In this document: positions 21,129-32,845 of the stretch, piece by piece
Position numbering within the stretch: the stretch's first letter is position 1
Layout: every line of letters starts with the position of its first letter
NCBI RefSeq assembly: GCF_921293095.1
Contig: NW_025791658.1
Coordinates: 1,550,001-1,614,000 of the forward strand
Length of the DNA stretch: 64,000 nucleotides
Direction: 5' to 3'
DNA from: Ischnura elegans
Lineage: Eukaryota; Arthropoda; Insecta; Odonata; Coenagrionidae
The notes under the pieces: model-generated
Database searches by the model: none
Seen by the model: only the letters and a program-made list of their open reading frames with translations
Told to the model about the DNA's origin: nothing
Position numbers and translations under genes: made by a program

Positions 21129-24100
21129 ATGAACAGTTTTGCGGTCGTGCTCTTTTTGGGCAATGAAGACACGTTGGCTGTTGTGCCTGAAAAATGGCTC
21201 ATAAGGCGTGTTGATTCCACCGAGAGCTACTGGCCGAATGGGCCAGGCACGGAGAGGAAGGTGCGCTGCCAGCGGGAACCACAACAAACGTGGGATGTAT
21301 ACCCCGTGCGAGTGTTGGAGGAAAAGTGTGGTAAGGATATCATTGTTATCGTGCATTCTTGTTGAACTTTACCATCTCTACTTTACCAGATGCATCAATT
21401 TGTTAATAGTACACTTTATTAATTATTATTTGTGCTTATTTTTTCTCAATCAGTCTTCTTCTATTATGTTGCTAAAGTTTTTCCCCAATGTATGCATTAA
21501 TACATTCATGGTAAAATTCTTTTTCCCAGAAACTTATGATCGTGCGAGGTTGAACTGTATGAAGGTAGAGAGTACCTCCAACCTTAACTCTGCTGGTCAA
21601 ATGGGAAGGGGATGCAGAATCAAGAAGAGGAAGCGTACGGATATGGAAGGTGAGAGGGGTAAGTTCTAGGGCTTAAATCAGATATTGGACATGTATTTAT
21701 CGTGTGAAACCTCCATGCAGTGAACCTCTTTACATCGTAAACCTCCATACTTCATACCACCCTTACGGTCCCGTCAGATTTACATGTAAATTTATAGGCA
21801 AACCTCTTTGTAGTGAACCTCTTTATATCGTAAAACCTCCACTTATCATACTAAGGATATACCCCCGAGACAGCCTAACATCCTCCGCAAATTGCACCGA
21901 GACAACTAGAGACCATTAATGCAGCCATGATTACGTACTTGGAATGACATTTTCAGTGATAAATATTTCACGCTTATTATTTTTCTTGTACACCTTTAAT
22001 ATGCTGTAATTTTCACGTTAATCATTAGTTGTGGCCATTTTGTTTCATATGAGAGCCTACCTAACAGTAAATAAGAAAAAAGGTAATCAACTATCATAAT
22101 CATTTTAAGTGACTGTTGAATTAAGAGAGATCACATCGTTTTCTCTAAAATCATGGTAAAAATCACGTGATAGCGCTCGCTTTCTGCTATCATTAGATAA
22201 TGAATGTATGTTCACTAATGCATGCATGTTTGTTTAAACAAATAAATATAATGGTTTAAAAGACAATAGTGCCTTTCATTTCCAAAGGATATGAAAAAAT
22301 GGTGCCTAACGCTAAAACCTCTCTATAGTGAACCTCCATATATCAAATTGCCCAAATGTTGGTTCCATCCATTAAGATGTAAAGAGGTTTTACTGTATCA
22401 TGCAAAATTGTCAGTCTCTGAACTGAGCAATTTTTAATTCTTAGGAATTTTTACATTTTCATTCATTTCAGAAAGAAGAGGAGAGAGTGACGATGAAGCA
22501 AGTACCCAGCATTCTCTTCTTCCTCCTCCTCCTCCCAAGTGTTCCTCCACGAGTCTTCCCACCAGAGGCTTGCACCAAAGTGAGGGTGGCAGTTCTACAA
22601 ATGGTTTTCAACATCAGCCTGCGAGTGAAAACTCACGAAAGCCGGAAAGTTCCAAAGATAAAGAAAAAATACCGCAGTCGCCCACGGCAAGTTGCAGCTT
22701 AGGTAAGGTGGAAAATGAAGTACAGTAAGACCTCTTTACATCGTAATGGAGGGGACCAAAATTTGGGCATTTTGAAATTTGGAGGTTCACTATAGAGAGG
22801 TTTGAGTTATATGCACCATTTTTTCATATCCTTCAGAAATGAAAGGCACTACTCTCTTTTAAACGATTATATTTATGCCTTTAAACAAACATGCATGGAT
22901 TAGTGAACATATATTCATTATTTAATGTTGACACAAAGTGAGTGCTATCAGTGGGGCAGCAAGGGGGGGGGGTTTTATCCCCCAAAACCCCCCCCAGAGC
23001 TCACAGAAATTTTTAAGTTTAATCCATTTTACTTATTTGGATCAGTATTACTTATAGAATAGTGTTAGGATTAATCAAATATCACTCAGAAAGCCGTAAA
23101 ACTCGCCATTTTGAACCATTATTCTTCAAATTTTTCTGGAGGAGGGCCCCTGCAACTCCTGCTTACCCTGGTGGGTATGCAATACCCCCACACCCATAAG
23201 TATTAGTTGCGCCCAAACCCCCCCCAGCCTTAATTCCCTGCGCCCCTGAGCACTATCGAATGATTTATAATCATGATTCAAGAGAAAACGATGTAATTCT
23301 CTCAATTCAACAGTCACTTAAAGTGATTACGATAGTTGATTACCTTTTTTCTTATTTACTGTTAGGCATGCTCTCATAGGGAACAAAATGGCCATAACTA
23401 ATGATAAATATGAAAATTACAGCACATTAAAGGTGTATAAGATAAAAAATAAGGGTGAAACATTTATTGCTGAAAATGTCATTCCATGTACGTAATCGCG
23501 GCTGCATTAATGGTCTCTAGTGGTCTTGTTACGATTTGTAAAGGTAGTTGAGACATCTCGGGAGTTTCTCCTTGGCATGATAAGTGGAGGTTTTATGTGA
23601 TAAAGAGGTTCACTTTAAAGAGGTTTTCCTATAAATTTGCATGTAAATCTGAGACGACCATAGGGGTGGTATGAAGTATGGAGGTTTACGATGTAAAGAG
23701 GTTTGCTACAAAGAGGTTTTACTGTATTGCTTAATTATAGACATAAATTACAAATGGAAAATATTCACAGTTTTTTATTTCTGCTTGCATTTTTCTCAAA
23801 TAGGATTGCAACTAAAAATGGAACGAAAAATTAATCAGGTGCTGCAAAATCAGCAAGAAATACTGATTAGGCTGAACGAAATTGCTGATAAAAGCAAAGA
23901 GAAGATTGAAGAGAATGTATTTGAGCATTTACCTTTTCAGCATTTGCGCCTCGTCACAGATTTTGAGAACGAATTGGAGAACTCGGATATCAGGAATCAA
24001 TTTGTAAGTACAGGTTTGGTCCATGTGTCACTGAATTAGTCTTTGATAATAAGTCTACAGATATATGTAAAGTGATGCACTTTATGCATTGCTACATGAT

Positions 24101-27100
24101 CTGTGGTGTATTGGATTTAAGTGTAGATAGCTTTGAACGTAGGTTTACGCAGCGAGTGGTATCTTTGCTAATGGCTTCCGGGTGCAGCTGCGTATTGCGC
24201 TTTGTTGTGCAAGCTTTCGCGTCCGTTACAGGGCACATCATCAGGCGATGAATGAAAATATGGAATTGGTTGTCAATTAATATACTCGTCCACCCTCCCC
24301 CATCCACCAGAGTCGTGTGGGGGAGGAGGGCGAAGCTGACGTCAGCAGGACTATCAGCCCTGTCCTTGAGCGGCAAGCGGACTCTTCTTCTTATCTAGCG
24401 AATAACCTTGTTGGTAACATATTCGCCGTTTTCTCTTTCTGAAAATTGTTTTCCAGGTCTGGCTGAGTTTGACGCTCCGTCAACTCTGTTGAAATTCTGG
24501 GGGCATTTCTCAATCTCAATAGCCTCCCGAATTAGTCGTCGATGATAAAATTTCTCTTGCTAACACCTGCGTCTCGTCGATTAAAATTCAATGCCCATCT
24601 TCCGAGTAAGCATGCTCCGCTATAGCCGACTTCTCCGTGTCACGATTTAATATCGCCCGTTTGTGTTCCTTAATATATAATATTCTTCATTAAACCAGTT
24701 TGGCACTTGTGAGGGAGCGCATTAAATCTACACGTTACTCTCTCCACTACTGCACCGTGGAGCTGTATTCTCTCCACCTGGAGCTCTCACGCACTCTGCG
24801 ACCGGAGGATTGGAACCACATCGATCATATCACCAACGAATCCGCCAGCAAAACCTTTTCTAAGTCTACCAGCAAGCAGAAGAAAAAATGCCAACATCTC
24901 CACGAGAGACAGCATCCTCAGCCACCCAACAACAAGGAAAAGTTAATTTGCAACCTTGCGGGCATTCAACTGAGTGACGCAGCCACGCCTGTTCTTGCGA
25001 AAGGATTAAACTTTGCCTTCTCGCCACGCCATATCCCCATGGAAGATATCATCACCGGAGTAGAAGTCGCCCTGCGGAAGCTTCCAAATCAAGATGCCGA
25101 AGAGATATGGCAAGATGTCGCCAATGTTTTGACAAAGTCTAAGCCTCCACGTCCCAACCTACCTTTGGACCAAAGACGAGCGCTGGACGACCTGAAATCC
25201 AATCGTGGCATCATCATTCTGGGAGCCAGCAAAAGGAATTCAACAGTCATCATCAATGGAAAGGAGTACCAGGCCAAGATAAAGTCACTATTGGAGGATC
25301 CAACGTATGAAAAATTGAAGTACCCGACTGCTAAAATTGAACGAGAAGTAAGGGAGCTCATCAAGCGCTCCTCCGTCTCTAACGAAGAACAATTTCAACT
25401 TTTGCCTTCGTCTGCCAGACCTCCTCGTCTCTACGGGCTGCCGAAGATTCACAAAGAAGGAGTTCCGCTTCGTCCTATCGTCAGCTGTATTGGGTCACCA
25501 ACCTATGCATTGGCACGCTATCTCGCCCACCACCTCCAACCCTTCATCGGACAGACGGGATCCTGCGTGAAGAATTCGAAAGAATTCATCGAAGTTTTGA
25601 AACAACTGAGAAAATCTGACAATGACATCCTCGTTCTGTTTATACGTTGTTTCACTTTTCACAAAGGTTCCCATAAAAGAGTCTGTTGACATCATAAAAA
25701 GGCTCACCAAATTCGGGCTTCCGACAGATTTTCAGAAACTGGCTGATTTCTGTCTGAGGAGCACCTACTTTTTGTGGGACGGAGAACTTTACAAACAAAA
25801 GGATGGAGCAGCTATGAGGAGCCCCCTAGTGATGGGTCGGTCATGAACGATCGAATCATGTGACCAGGATCATCTCTGAGCGAATCGGTGAACAGGATCA
25901 TTCAGATGACCAAGAGGGTCATTTCCTCCCGTCGGTAGTTCGTGACCGTGGACGTTCTCCATCAGTCGCGATCGTCGGTCGTTCATGATTGTTCTAGATG
26001 CAGGTCATTCATGATTGTTCTAGATGCAGGTCATTCGTGATCGTGGTCGTTCTCCGTCAATCGCCAGCCATTAGGTCATTCGTGATTGTTCATTGAATAG
26101 GTCATTCTCAAACACAGTCCAATCGCTATCATTCTTCCAAGATGTCGCGGCTGATGAACATCACTCGTGACCTGAATTGACCGTTTTTGACTGCTCTTTC
26201 ACTCGTGGTGATGAATGGCATGGTATTGCACTCACAATTAGGGGCAATTTTCGTAATAACTGTACATTTTTCTATAATCGACATTTCAGGGTACCTTCCT
26301 ATGGCCTTCATATCTCAGGTGATATGCCGAACTTCTTGAGAGAGCCCAGTTTTCTCTCATGCCTCTCAATCAGTTCCATTATTTATATTGACTTTCCATA
26401 ATAAAATATTGATCACTAACCCTATGCCCCACGAATGATTGGAAATTATCGTTGATTCTGTATCTTGAAAAAAAATAAAAGGAGTGTAATAAACAACATT
26501 TAAGGAACATTCTGTATTTTTAAATGTTTTTGAAGTAATTAAGATAAGAATTAACTAGTTTCTGGTTTTATCAAATGAAAAACTTTATAGATTAATGATA
26601 ATAACTCATTTCTCGTTTAACAAGCTACATAGATATTGCCTTTAAGAAGAAAGTGATAAGCGGGTCATGATTGACAACAGAGTAGTGATTGCCCCCTCGG
26701 TCGTGATTGTCTACGCGGTCGTGATTGCCTACTCGGTCGTGATTGCCTACTCGGTCGTGATTGCCGTCCACTTTCCACAATCATGACCTCCCGTTCATGA
26801 CAGAGTCACTCAAATGAATGGTCACCGTGATTGGGATCATGAGAATGACCGACTAAGTCCATCACTAGAGCCCCCTCTCGCCCGTTGTTGCCAACTTATA
26901 CATGGAGCATTTTGAAGAAGACGCCATGGTCTCGAGCAAGCTTCAACCATCTTGTTGGATTAGATATGTCGACGATACTTTCGTCATATGGCCACATGGA
27001 AAAGAGACGCTAAAAGAATTCGCCGGTCATCTCAACGGCATCCACCCATCCATCCAAATCGCCATGGAGATAGAGATGAATGGAGAACTACCCTTTTTAG

Positions 27101-30100
27101 ATGTTCTGGTGCAGAGAGGCATGAACGGATCCGTGAGACACGCGGTCTGCAGAGAAGCTACACACACGGACCGTTACCTCCACGCGCACTCCCACCATCG
27201 TCCGCAACAGAAAGCATCGGTCATGAAAACACTCCTTCATAGGACCAGAGTGGTTTCTGACGATTGCGCTCTGAAGAAAGAAGAGGACCTCGTTAAAGAT
27301 ACCTTCAGACAGAATGGATATTCGGAAGCCTTCATCCATTGCCACGCAAGAATACCGAATAAACGCCCACCACAAGACTGCGCGGAGAGAAGGGAGGAAA
27401 ACAAGCCAGTGGCCTATGCCACTATCCCATATGTTGCAGGAACGTCTGAGAGAATTTCTCGTGTGCTGAGGAAAGCAGGCATCGTGACGCGGCACGGAGC
27501 ATTAAAGAAGATGAGCTACTTGTTTCCCTCTGCTAAGGACCAACTCCATCCCCTCAACGTGGAAGGCATTTATGGAATCATGTGCTCATGCGGGAAATCT
27601 TACGTTGGGCAGACAGGGCACACCGTGACTTCCCGTATTAAGGAACACAATCGGGCGATATTGAATCGTGACACGGAGAAGTCGGCGATATGGGAGCATG
27701 CTTACGCGGAAGATGGGCATTGAATTTTAATCGACGAGACGCAGGTGTCAGCCAAAGAGAAATTTTATCATGGACGACTAATTCGGGAGGCTGTTGAGAT
27801 TGAGAAATGCCCCCAGAATTTCAACAGAGTTGACGGAGTGTCAAACTCAGCCAGACCTGGAAAACAATTTTCAGAAAGAGAAAACGGCGAATATGTTACC
27901 AACAAGGTTATTCGCTAGATAAGAAGAAGAGTCCGCTTGCCGCTCAAGGACAGGGCTGATAGTCCTGCTGACGTCAGCTTCGCCCTCCTCCCCCACACGA
28001 CTCTGGTGGATGGGGGAGGGTGGACGAGTATATTAATTGACGACCAATTCCGTATTTTCATTCATCGCCTGATGATGTGCCCTGTAAGGGACGCGGAAGC
28101 TTGCACGACAAAGCGCAACACGCAGCTGCACCCGGAAGCCATTAGCAATGATTAAGTGTACATAGCTTCATATCAAAAACCTCTCCATGGTGATGTTTTG
28201 GATCGGAGTTCCAATCAGGCAATTGTTATCAAAAGTAGAAATTTCAATTAATTTTGTCTGTCTCATTTTTGAGAAAGATTTTTGTAGTTAAAGATGTCAC
28301 CGTGATATTGTTAAAGGTGGGATAAGTAGTGGGATTTGATTTGTTGGAGGCAACTTTTTGTGCTCATTACTCAGGGATAAAACCATTGGGCCATAATGAT
28401 AAGGTGAATATCAGTTTATCTGTGGTACTATGTATTGTTAATACCCAGCCCAATATAGGAGATGGTTTAGATTCATTTTAATTTATGTCTGCTTGAATCA
28501 CTTCTCAATTGAGTAGATGTGTTGGCTCCCTGGTATTGTTTATTTCTAAGCAAGCCGACTGTTTAATCTTGATTCCTATTATATTCTTCACGTGAAACTG
28601 TCATATTAGATACATATAGCCTTTGGTTCAATGAATTATCCCTAATTTCATCCCTAATCCCATTGTATCTCTGCCCAACATTCAAATCGGAAACTACACC
28701 ATACCCTATGAAGAATCAATAAAAAACCTTGGTGTAACATTTGATAAACATCTTACTTGGAAGCAACAAGCACGAAGTACTAAACAGAGAACCCTAGGTA
28801 TATTACACCAGCTGTATAGATCAAAGAATATTAAACAGTGGAGCCCCGCTAATCCGAAATAATTCGGACCGGACCCATCTCGGATTAGCGAATATTTCGG
28901 ATTAAGCGGACTGTTATTAATTTAACGATAAATTATTAAATACAACGTGCAACTACATAAATTAATCGCCGAAACGCCGTTTCACGTCCATACGGTATGA
29001 GAAACAACCAACTTCATTATGTATGCCGTACGGCAACGCTCTGCACGGCTACCGCTTGAGTTCGTAGTTGCAAAGAAATCCGATAGGTAACAGCACAACC
29101 AACGTTGTTGTTCTCTCCGATAAAAAAATGTTACGGACTTTTTTAAACCAATGTAGTTTTGTTCTGTGACACTGTTTTATTTCGTTTATTACATTTTCCA
29201 ACCTGAAAACATACTGTAATTTTCAAAAATAAATTTTACCATGTTTTTTCTAGATTTTATAAAGTTTTGTTTTTTCCTGATTTTGATTTCGGATTAAGCG
29301 GATTTTCGGATTACCGGATTTCGGATTAGCGGGGCTCCGCTGTACCCCCAAAAATACGCACCATCCTTGTACAAACACTAATATATTCTTTATTAGTGAC
29401 ATAATTTTCTATTAGTCCTACGTGTTTATGTTACACCTGAATATTTTTCTTAGTATAAATAGTGATGCTGTTTCAAATGTATTTTATATGTCTGAAAATG
29501 TTGTGTGGCTAGATACAGGGATATCTGCATTCGGGATGCAATTGTACGTACAGGTATGCTTGTAAAGACTTATACAGTAAAACCTCTATGTAGTGAACCT
29601 CTTTACATCATAAACCTTCATACATCATACCATCCCTACGGTCCCGTCAGATTTACATGTAAATTTATAGGCAAACCTCTTTGTAGCGAAACTCTTTACA
29701 TCGTAAAAACTCCACTTATCATACCAAGGAGACACCCACGAGACAGCCTAACTACCTCCGCAAATCGTACCGAGACAACTAGACACCATTAATGCAGCCG
29801 CGATTACATACATGGAATGACATTTTCAGAAATAAATGTTTCACCCTTATTATTTTTTTCTTATATACCTTTAATATGCTGTAATTTTCACGTTAATCAT
29901 TAGTTGTGGCCATTTTGTTCCATATGAAAGCATACCTAACAGTAAATAAGAAAAAAGGTATCTAACCATCCTAATCATTTTAAATGACTGTTGAATTAAG
30001 TGAGATCTCATAATTTTCTCTCAAATCGTAGTAAAAATCATGTGATAGCACACCCTTTCTGTAATTATTATGTATATAGGTAATAAATATATGTTCACTA

Positions 30101-32730
30101 ATCCAGGCATGTTTGTTTAAACACATACATATAATGGTTTAAAAGACAGCAGTGCCTTTCATTTCTGAAAGATATGAAAAAATGGTGCCTATCACTGAAA
30201 CCTCTCTATAGTGAACCTCCATACATCATAATGCCCAAATTTTGGTCCCCACCGTTACGATATAAAGAGGTTTTACTGTATTTTGTTTTTGTTTTCTTTC
30301 TCTATTTTTTTGCATTTTTATGAGTCTTGCTGTAGTGTTTTTTTTTTCTTTTAACCTTTGTCAAATGATATTTGCGTAATTGTTGTGCACTTGTAAATTA
30401 TCTCATAGGCCAAATGGCCCACGATAATAAATTATTTGAATTGAATCAATACCATTTTTATTTCAGATTCATTTTTTAAAAAGAGTCGGGGGTTCCACTC
30501 CACAAGATGCGACAAGGCGAGGGTTGAGGTCAATATTTTCGGATGATATTGCAAAAAATTATTCACTGGAAGGCCTGAAAGGGAACATTAAGTTTGGAGA
30601 TACACGTATTTATTCGTCTCTGAGCTGTAAGTAAAGTTTTCAAATTTCTATTAACCCTCAACCGGTGACGTGCGATCTTAGAGTCGGCTGCGCTTCTAAA
30701 ATTATGAATATTTCAAAATATCTACAATCATTGTGAGCATCATAATTTTGCATGAGAAGGATTTAGCACTCTTAAAATGTAACGTTGTTATTATTTAATT
30801 CTGAAAATTTGCAACTGAATTTTAGTAGCGGTCTGTGAGACCTTGCGTCACAAAATTGGAAAAACCGATAAACGTAATGCTGGTGGAAATGATTCGAAAA
30901 GTTATTAAAAACAATTCTTGGTGATTTTCCAAGAATAATAATAATAATAGTAATTAATAATTTGAAAGGCAGCATTTTTAGTTGTACAACGTGTATAATT
31001 AAGTAGTACTTAATCAAATAAAGTACCATAATAAAAACAATAACTCGAGTGGTTTTTGGTCCTGTTTCAAATAACAGTTTTTACTGAAAAATTTGGTTCG
31101 TATTGGGAATGCGTAATATTAAAATAAGTTTTACAATAGTTCAGAAGTCAAAGAAACATTAAACTAAGCTATAAAAATGACTTTGCATTATATTATGAAT
31201 TTTTGTTTTATTGCGGTCTTCCAGTCACTGGTAGTGTAACGAGAATTGCACTTCAGTGTTTAAGGGTTAATTAAATACTTCAATAAGACCCAACATATGT
31301 CAGTAGCTTAGGTATTTTCCTTGAGAGCTAGCGGCAATCCCTCCACGCTTTCTGTTGAAATTCTCGTGAGGTCATTACTTTTGTTATTTTGTGCTGTCTA
31401 GAGCCCGGAATTGAATTATGATTTCTAGTTTCTTGGGTTGAATGGAAAGGTATTACCCTCCCTTTTAATACAACCTTAGCATTCAATTATTTACATTAGC
31501 ATTCCCTTGATGTTCCACATTGGCTGTTGTCAAAAAAAATCATGAGATAATAGGGCGGTTTCCTTTTATTTTTTTATTGCCCAAATCGAAAGATTATTAC
31601 TCCTGGAGTACGTATTTCATGCTTTTAGATTTTTAAATGACGATATCTATTATTCGCGATTAAATGAAAAGTGAACAATTTCAAGCGCACGAAAACGTAA
31701 TGGCAAAGTATGAATGGTGTGACGTCATTCTGGTTCCTGCTGTCACCGTGTGAGGTGACCTTGGGGCGATGCTTTGAGCACTGATACGATGCAGGCTGCT
31801 AGCATGTAGCAGAATACCCTGCTAGCAGATAGCGCTTCGCTTAAATAAGGATTATTAATACCCTATCAAAAGAAGAAAACTTTACGACCTTAGCCAGTTT
31901 TAATAAGTGATTATTAAAATATGTTTCCCTGAGCTCCGTGCCTCATGCATGTATTGCTATTCTCAGACGATGTAAAACTCCTATCTACTCGTATAGAAAC
32001 TACGTCCCTGTGACGTCGCGTGGAGTGGCATCGCACGGGCGCCAATCTGGCCTTTTTCTAATGAGGTTAAAATTGACCGTTAACATTCGTCTAAATTGTG
32101 ATTTCTAAAACCAAATGATTTGTATATTATGAATACTCTCATGGTGGATAACGAATCCTAATCAATGCTTTTCATTTTCTTTGAAGAAGGAAACTACCCT
32201 ATTTGTGTTTTCTTTGAATAACTTTTTATCGGTGTTGTGCTAGCTTATTTCATGAACATTTGGACTTAAAATTTTGTTTCTCTGAAGTAATGAAACCACT
32301 TTCCAGCCTTAAATTTAACAGGTGGATCTTGTGGGAAAATGAACTGCTCAGGCCTTAATTATCAAAGACATTTCAAGATGTAATGTAATGACAGTTATGC
32401 TAATGGAATAGCTCAAGAGAATGACTTAAGTATATGCAGCCAAGCTCATGTCTCGAACCCTTCTTTGTTATTTCATATGAAGTAATTTCCTGCCTTAGAG
32501 AAAGTCCAAATTAGTGGGCTCTTGCCTAGGTGGCAAGTGCAATACTGAACGTGTTACAATTCTGTGATGACCCGTTGTCTTATGCTGGTAATTTGCTTAT
32601 AATGACAGGTGCAGTTCTAAGAAATTTCCCAGCCGCAACAAAGAAAGAAGTGGATTCAGCTATAAGGGATTGGCTGAGGCACGCTAATGATAGACGTAAA
32701 TACAAGAAAAATGTAACTGGTGGTGTTTAA
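21129..32730 (+). CDS. DUF4806-domain protein gene, six exons
   Basis: Exons are 21129-21330, 21530-21649, 22472-22702, 23804-24003, 30467-30626 and 32530-32730. Exon 1 (MNSFAVVLFLGNEDTLAVVP, YWPNGPG, TWDVYPVRVLEEKC) is the usual N-terminus of DUF4806 proteins. Exon 2 gives TYDRARLNCMKVESTSNLNS, and exon 3 is Ser/Pro-rich. Exon 4 has a coiled-coil-like segment (MERKINQVLQNQQEILIRLN) and LPFQHLRLVTDFENEL, exon 5 GGSTPQDATRRGLRSIFSDD, and exon 6 ATKKEVDSAIRDWLRHANDR with the stop. All borders are GT..AG and phases fit through exon 5. Exon 5 ends in phase 1 but exon 6 needs phase 0, so a base is lost or gained or a small exon is missed. DUF4806 has no established function; some members lie in or near transposons. 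Introns 2, 3 and 4 are mostly transposon sequence. Confidence 0.8.
21702..22395 (+). mobile_element. TIR family A element in intron 2 of the DUF4806 gene
   Basis: The left end is degraded (GTGTGAAACCTCC) and the right end is intact (GAGGTTTTACTG, TA at 22396-22397). It fills most of the 0.8-kb intron, ending 76 bp before the next exon. Confidence 0.75.
22723..23724 (-). mobile_element. TIR family A element filling intron 3 of the DUF4806 gene
   Basis: Left CAGTAAGACCTCTTTACATC, right GAGGTTTTACTG, TA on both sides. It starts 20 bp after the exon 3 donor and ends 79 bp before exon 4, so nearly the whole intron is transposon. It contains a secondary hAT-like insertion at about 22950-23250. Confidence 0.8.
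22951..23251 (-). mobile_element. hAT-type MITE family C, nested, with G/C runs
   Basis: Ends are CAGTGGGGCAGCAAGGGGGG and, inverted, CAGGGGCGCAGGGAATTAAG. Flanks AGTGCTAT and AGCACTAT agree at six of eight positions. Related copies are at 38634-41740 (split), 56787-57135 and, more distantly, 50805-51026. The common CAGKGGCGYAGC start and the 8-bp duplication fit hAT. The TACCCTGGTGGGTATGCAAT core is shared. Confidence 0.65.
24700..27723 (+). pseudogene. Penelope-like RT/GIY-YIG polyprotein, nearly full length, broken
   Basis: The N-terminal domain and RT fingers run from 24700 (a TTG-initiated open frame; the true start is unclear). They include RPPRLYGLPKIHKEGVPLRP and GSPTYALARYLAHHL. A one-base shift near 25635 precedes VVSLFTKVPIKES. 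The frame then runs to AAMRSPL, where the hAT element enters, and resumes with SPVVANLYMEHF. The catalytic YVDDTFVIW box and the GIYGIMCSCGKSYVGQTG endonuclease follow (27570-27620). A stop after EDGH (27721) and a shift truncate the C-terminal tail (EIEKCPQNFNR). All RT and EN core residues are visible, so the copy died recently. Confidence 0.85.
25827..26867. mobile_element. non-autonomous hAT element, 1041 bp, perfect 8-bp duplication
   Basis: GAGCCCCC occurs at 25819-25826 and 26868-26875. The element starts TAGTGATGGGTCGGTCATGA and ends, inverted, TAGTGATGGACTTAGTCGGT, matching the hAT terminal rule (TAGNG). Near both ends are short tandem units (TCGGTCGTGATTGCCTAC at 26697-26765; a 29-bp unit at 25980-26040), which may be transposase binding arrays. 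No coding capacity. It sits in the RT palm of the Penelope element and is therefore younger. Confidence 0.9.
28169..28639. other. unassigned intronic sequence
   Basis: No coding or repeat signature recognised in this part of intron 4. Confidence 0.35.
28836..29342. mobile_element. pogo/Tigger-like MITE, CAGTGGAGCCCCGCTAATCC ends
   Basis: The left end CAGTGGAGCCCCGCTAATCC and its inverted right end (one mismatch) are the strongest TIRs here. The CGGATTA motif recurs inside both arms. TA follows the right end. It interrupts a LINE reading frame that resumes on the far side. Length 507 bp, no coding frame. Confidence 0.85.
29575..30278 (+). mobile_element. TIR family A element, 704 bp
   Basis: CAGTAAAACCTCTATGTAGT to GAGGTTTTACTG with TA on both sides (29573-29574, 30279-30280). 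It lies inside the LINE fragment, in intron 4 of the DUF4806 gene. Confidence 0.85.
30655..31266. mobile_element. TTAA-flanked piggyBac-like MITE, 612 bp
   Basis: TTAA at 30651-30654 and 31267-31270. The left end CCCTCAACCGGTGACGTGCG and the inverted right end (CCCTTAAACACTGAAGTGCA) are imperfect TIRs. Starting with CCCT next to TTAA is typical of piggyBac relatives. No transposase. It lies 25 bp after the exon 5 donor of the DUF4806 gene. Confidence 0.7.
31551..32201 (+). repeat. TIR family B, copy 3
   Basis: Ends TAGGGCGGTTTCC and GGAAACTACCCTA. It is the simple form of the family, with a single CTGCTAGCAGATAG core, in the last intron of the DUF4806 gene. Flanking bases do not settle the target duplication. 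Confidence 0.7.
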
Positions 32731-32845
32731 ATGTTGTTTCAATAAATTTTTTTTAAATAAGGCTTTTACTCACTTATTGGCATGTTACAGATTGTTTGAA
32801 CCCTTTAGATAGCATTTCTCTGAAATAATTGCAAAATCCTGAAAA

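Larger units (their letters stand above)
24134..28151 (+). mobile_element. Penelope-like element with inverted terminal copies, 17-bp target duplication
   Basis: TTAAGTGTA(G/C)ATAGCTT at 24117-24133 and 28152-28168 is a 17-bp target duplication with one mismatch. The left 540 bp (to about 24673) are an inverted copy of the right 530 bp (27637-28151), carrying the end of the GIY-YIG domain and the 3' UTR, an arrangement known for Penelope terminal repeats. Between them lies the RT-EN coding region, split by a hAT element at 25827-26867. The copy sits in intron 4 of the DUF4806 gene, in the same orientation. Confidence 0.85.
28640..30450 (+). pseudogene. LINE ORF2 fragment and 3' UTR, cut by two MITEs
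   Basis: Frame 28679-28835 gives IGNYTIPYEESIKNLGVTFD and KHLTWKQQARSTKQRTLGIL, the post-RT segment of CR1/Jockey-type LINEs (NLGVxFDxxLTW). After the MITE 28836-29342 the frame continues PPKIRTILVQTLIYSLL. A shifted frame follows to about 29520. After the second MITE (29575-30278) comes a typical LINE 3' UTR ending GATAATAAATTATTTGAATT (about 30280-30450). RT core and endonuclease are missing. Confidence 0.7.

Noticed and set aside
24092..24376. Separate 94-aa gene on minus, repeated at 27937-28155 on plus
   Set aside because: Both are the terminal copies of the Penelope element, and the open frame lies in its 3' UTR.
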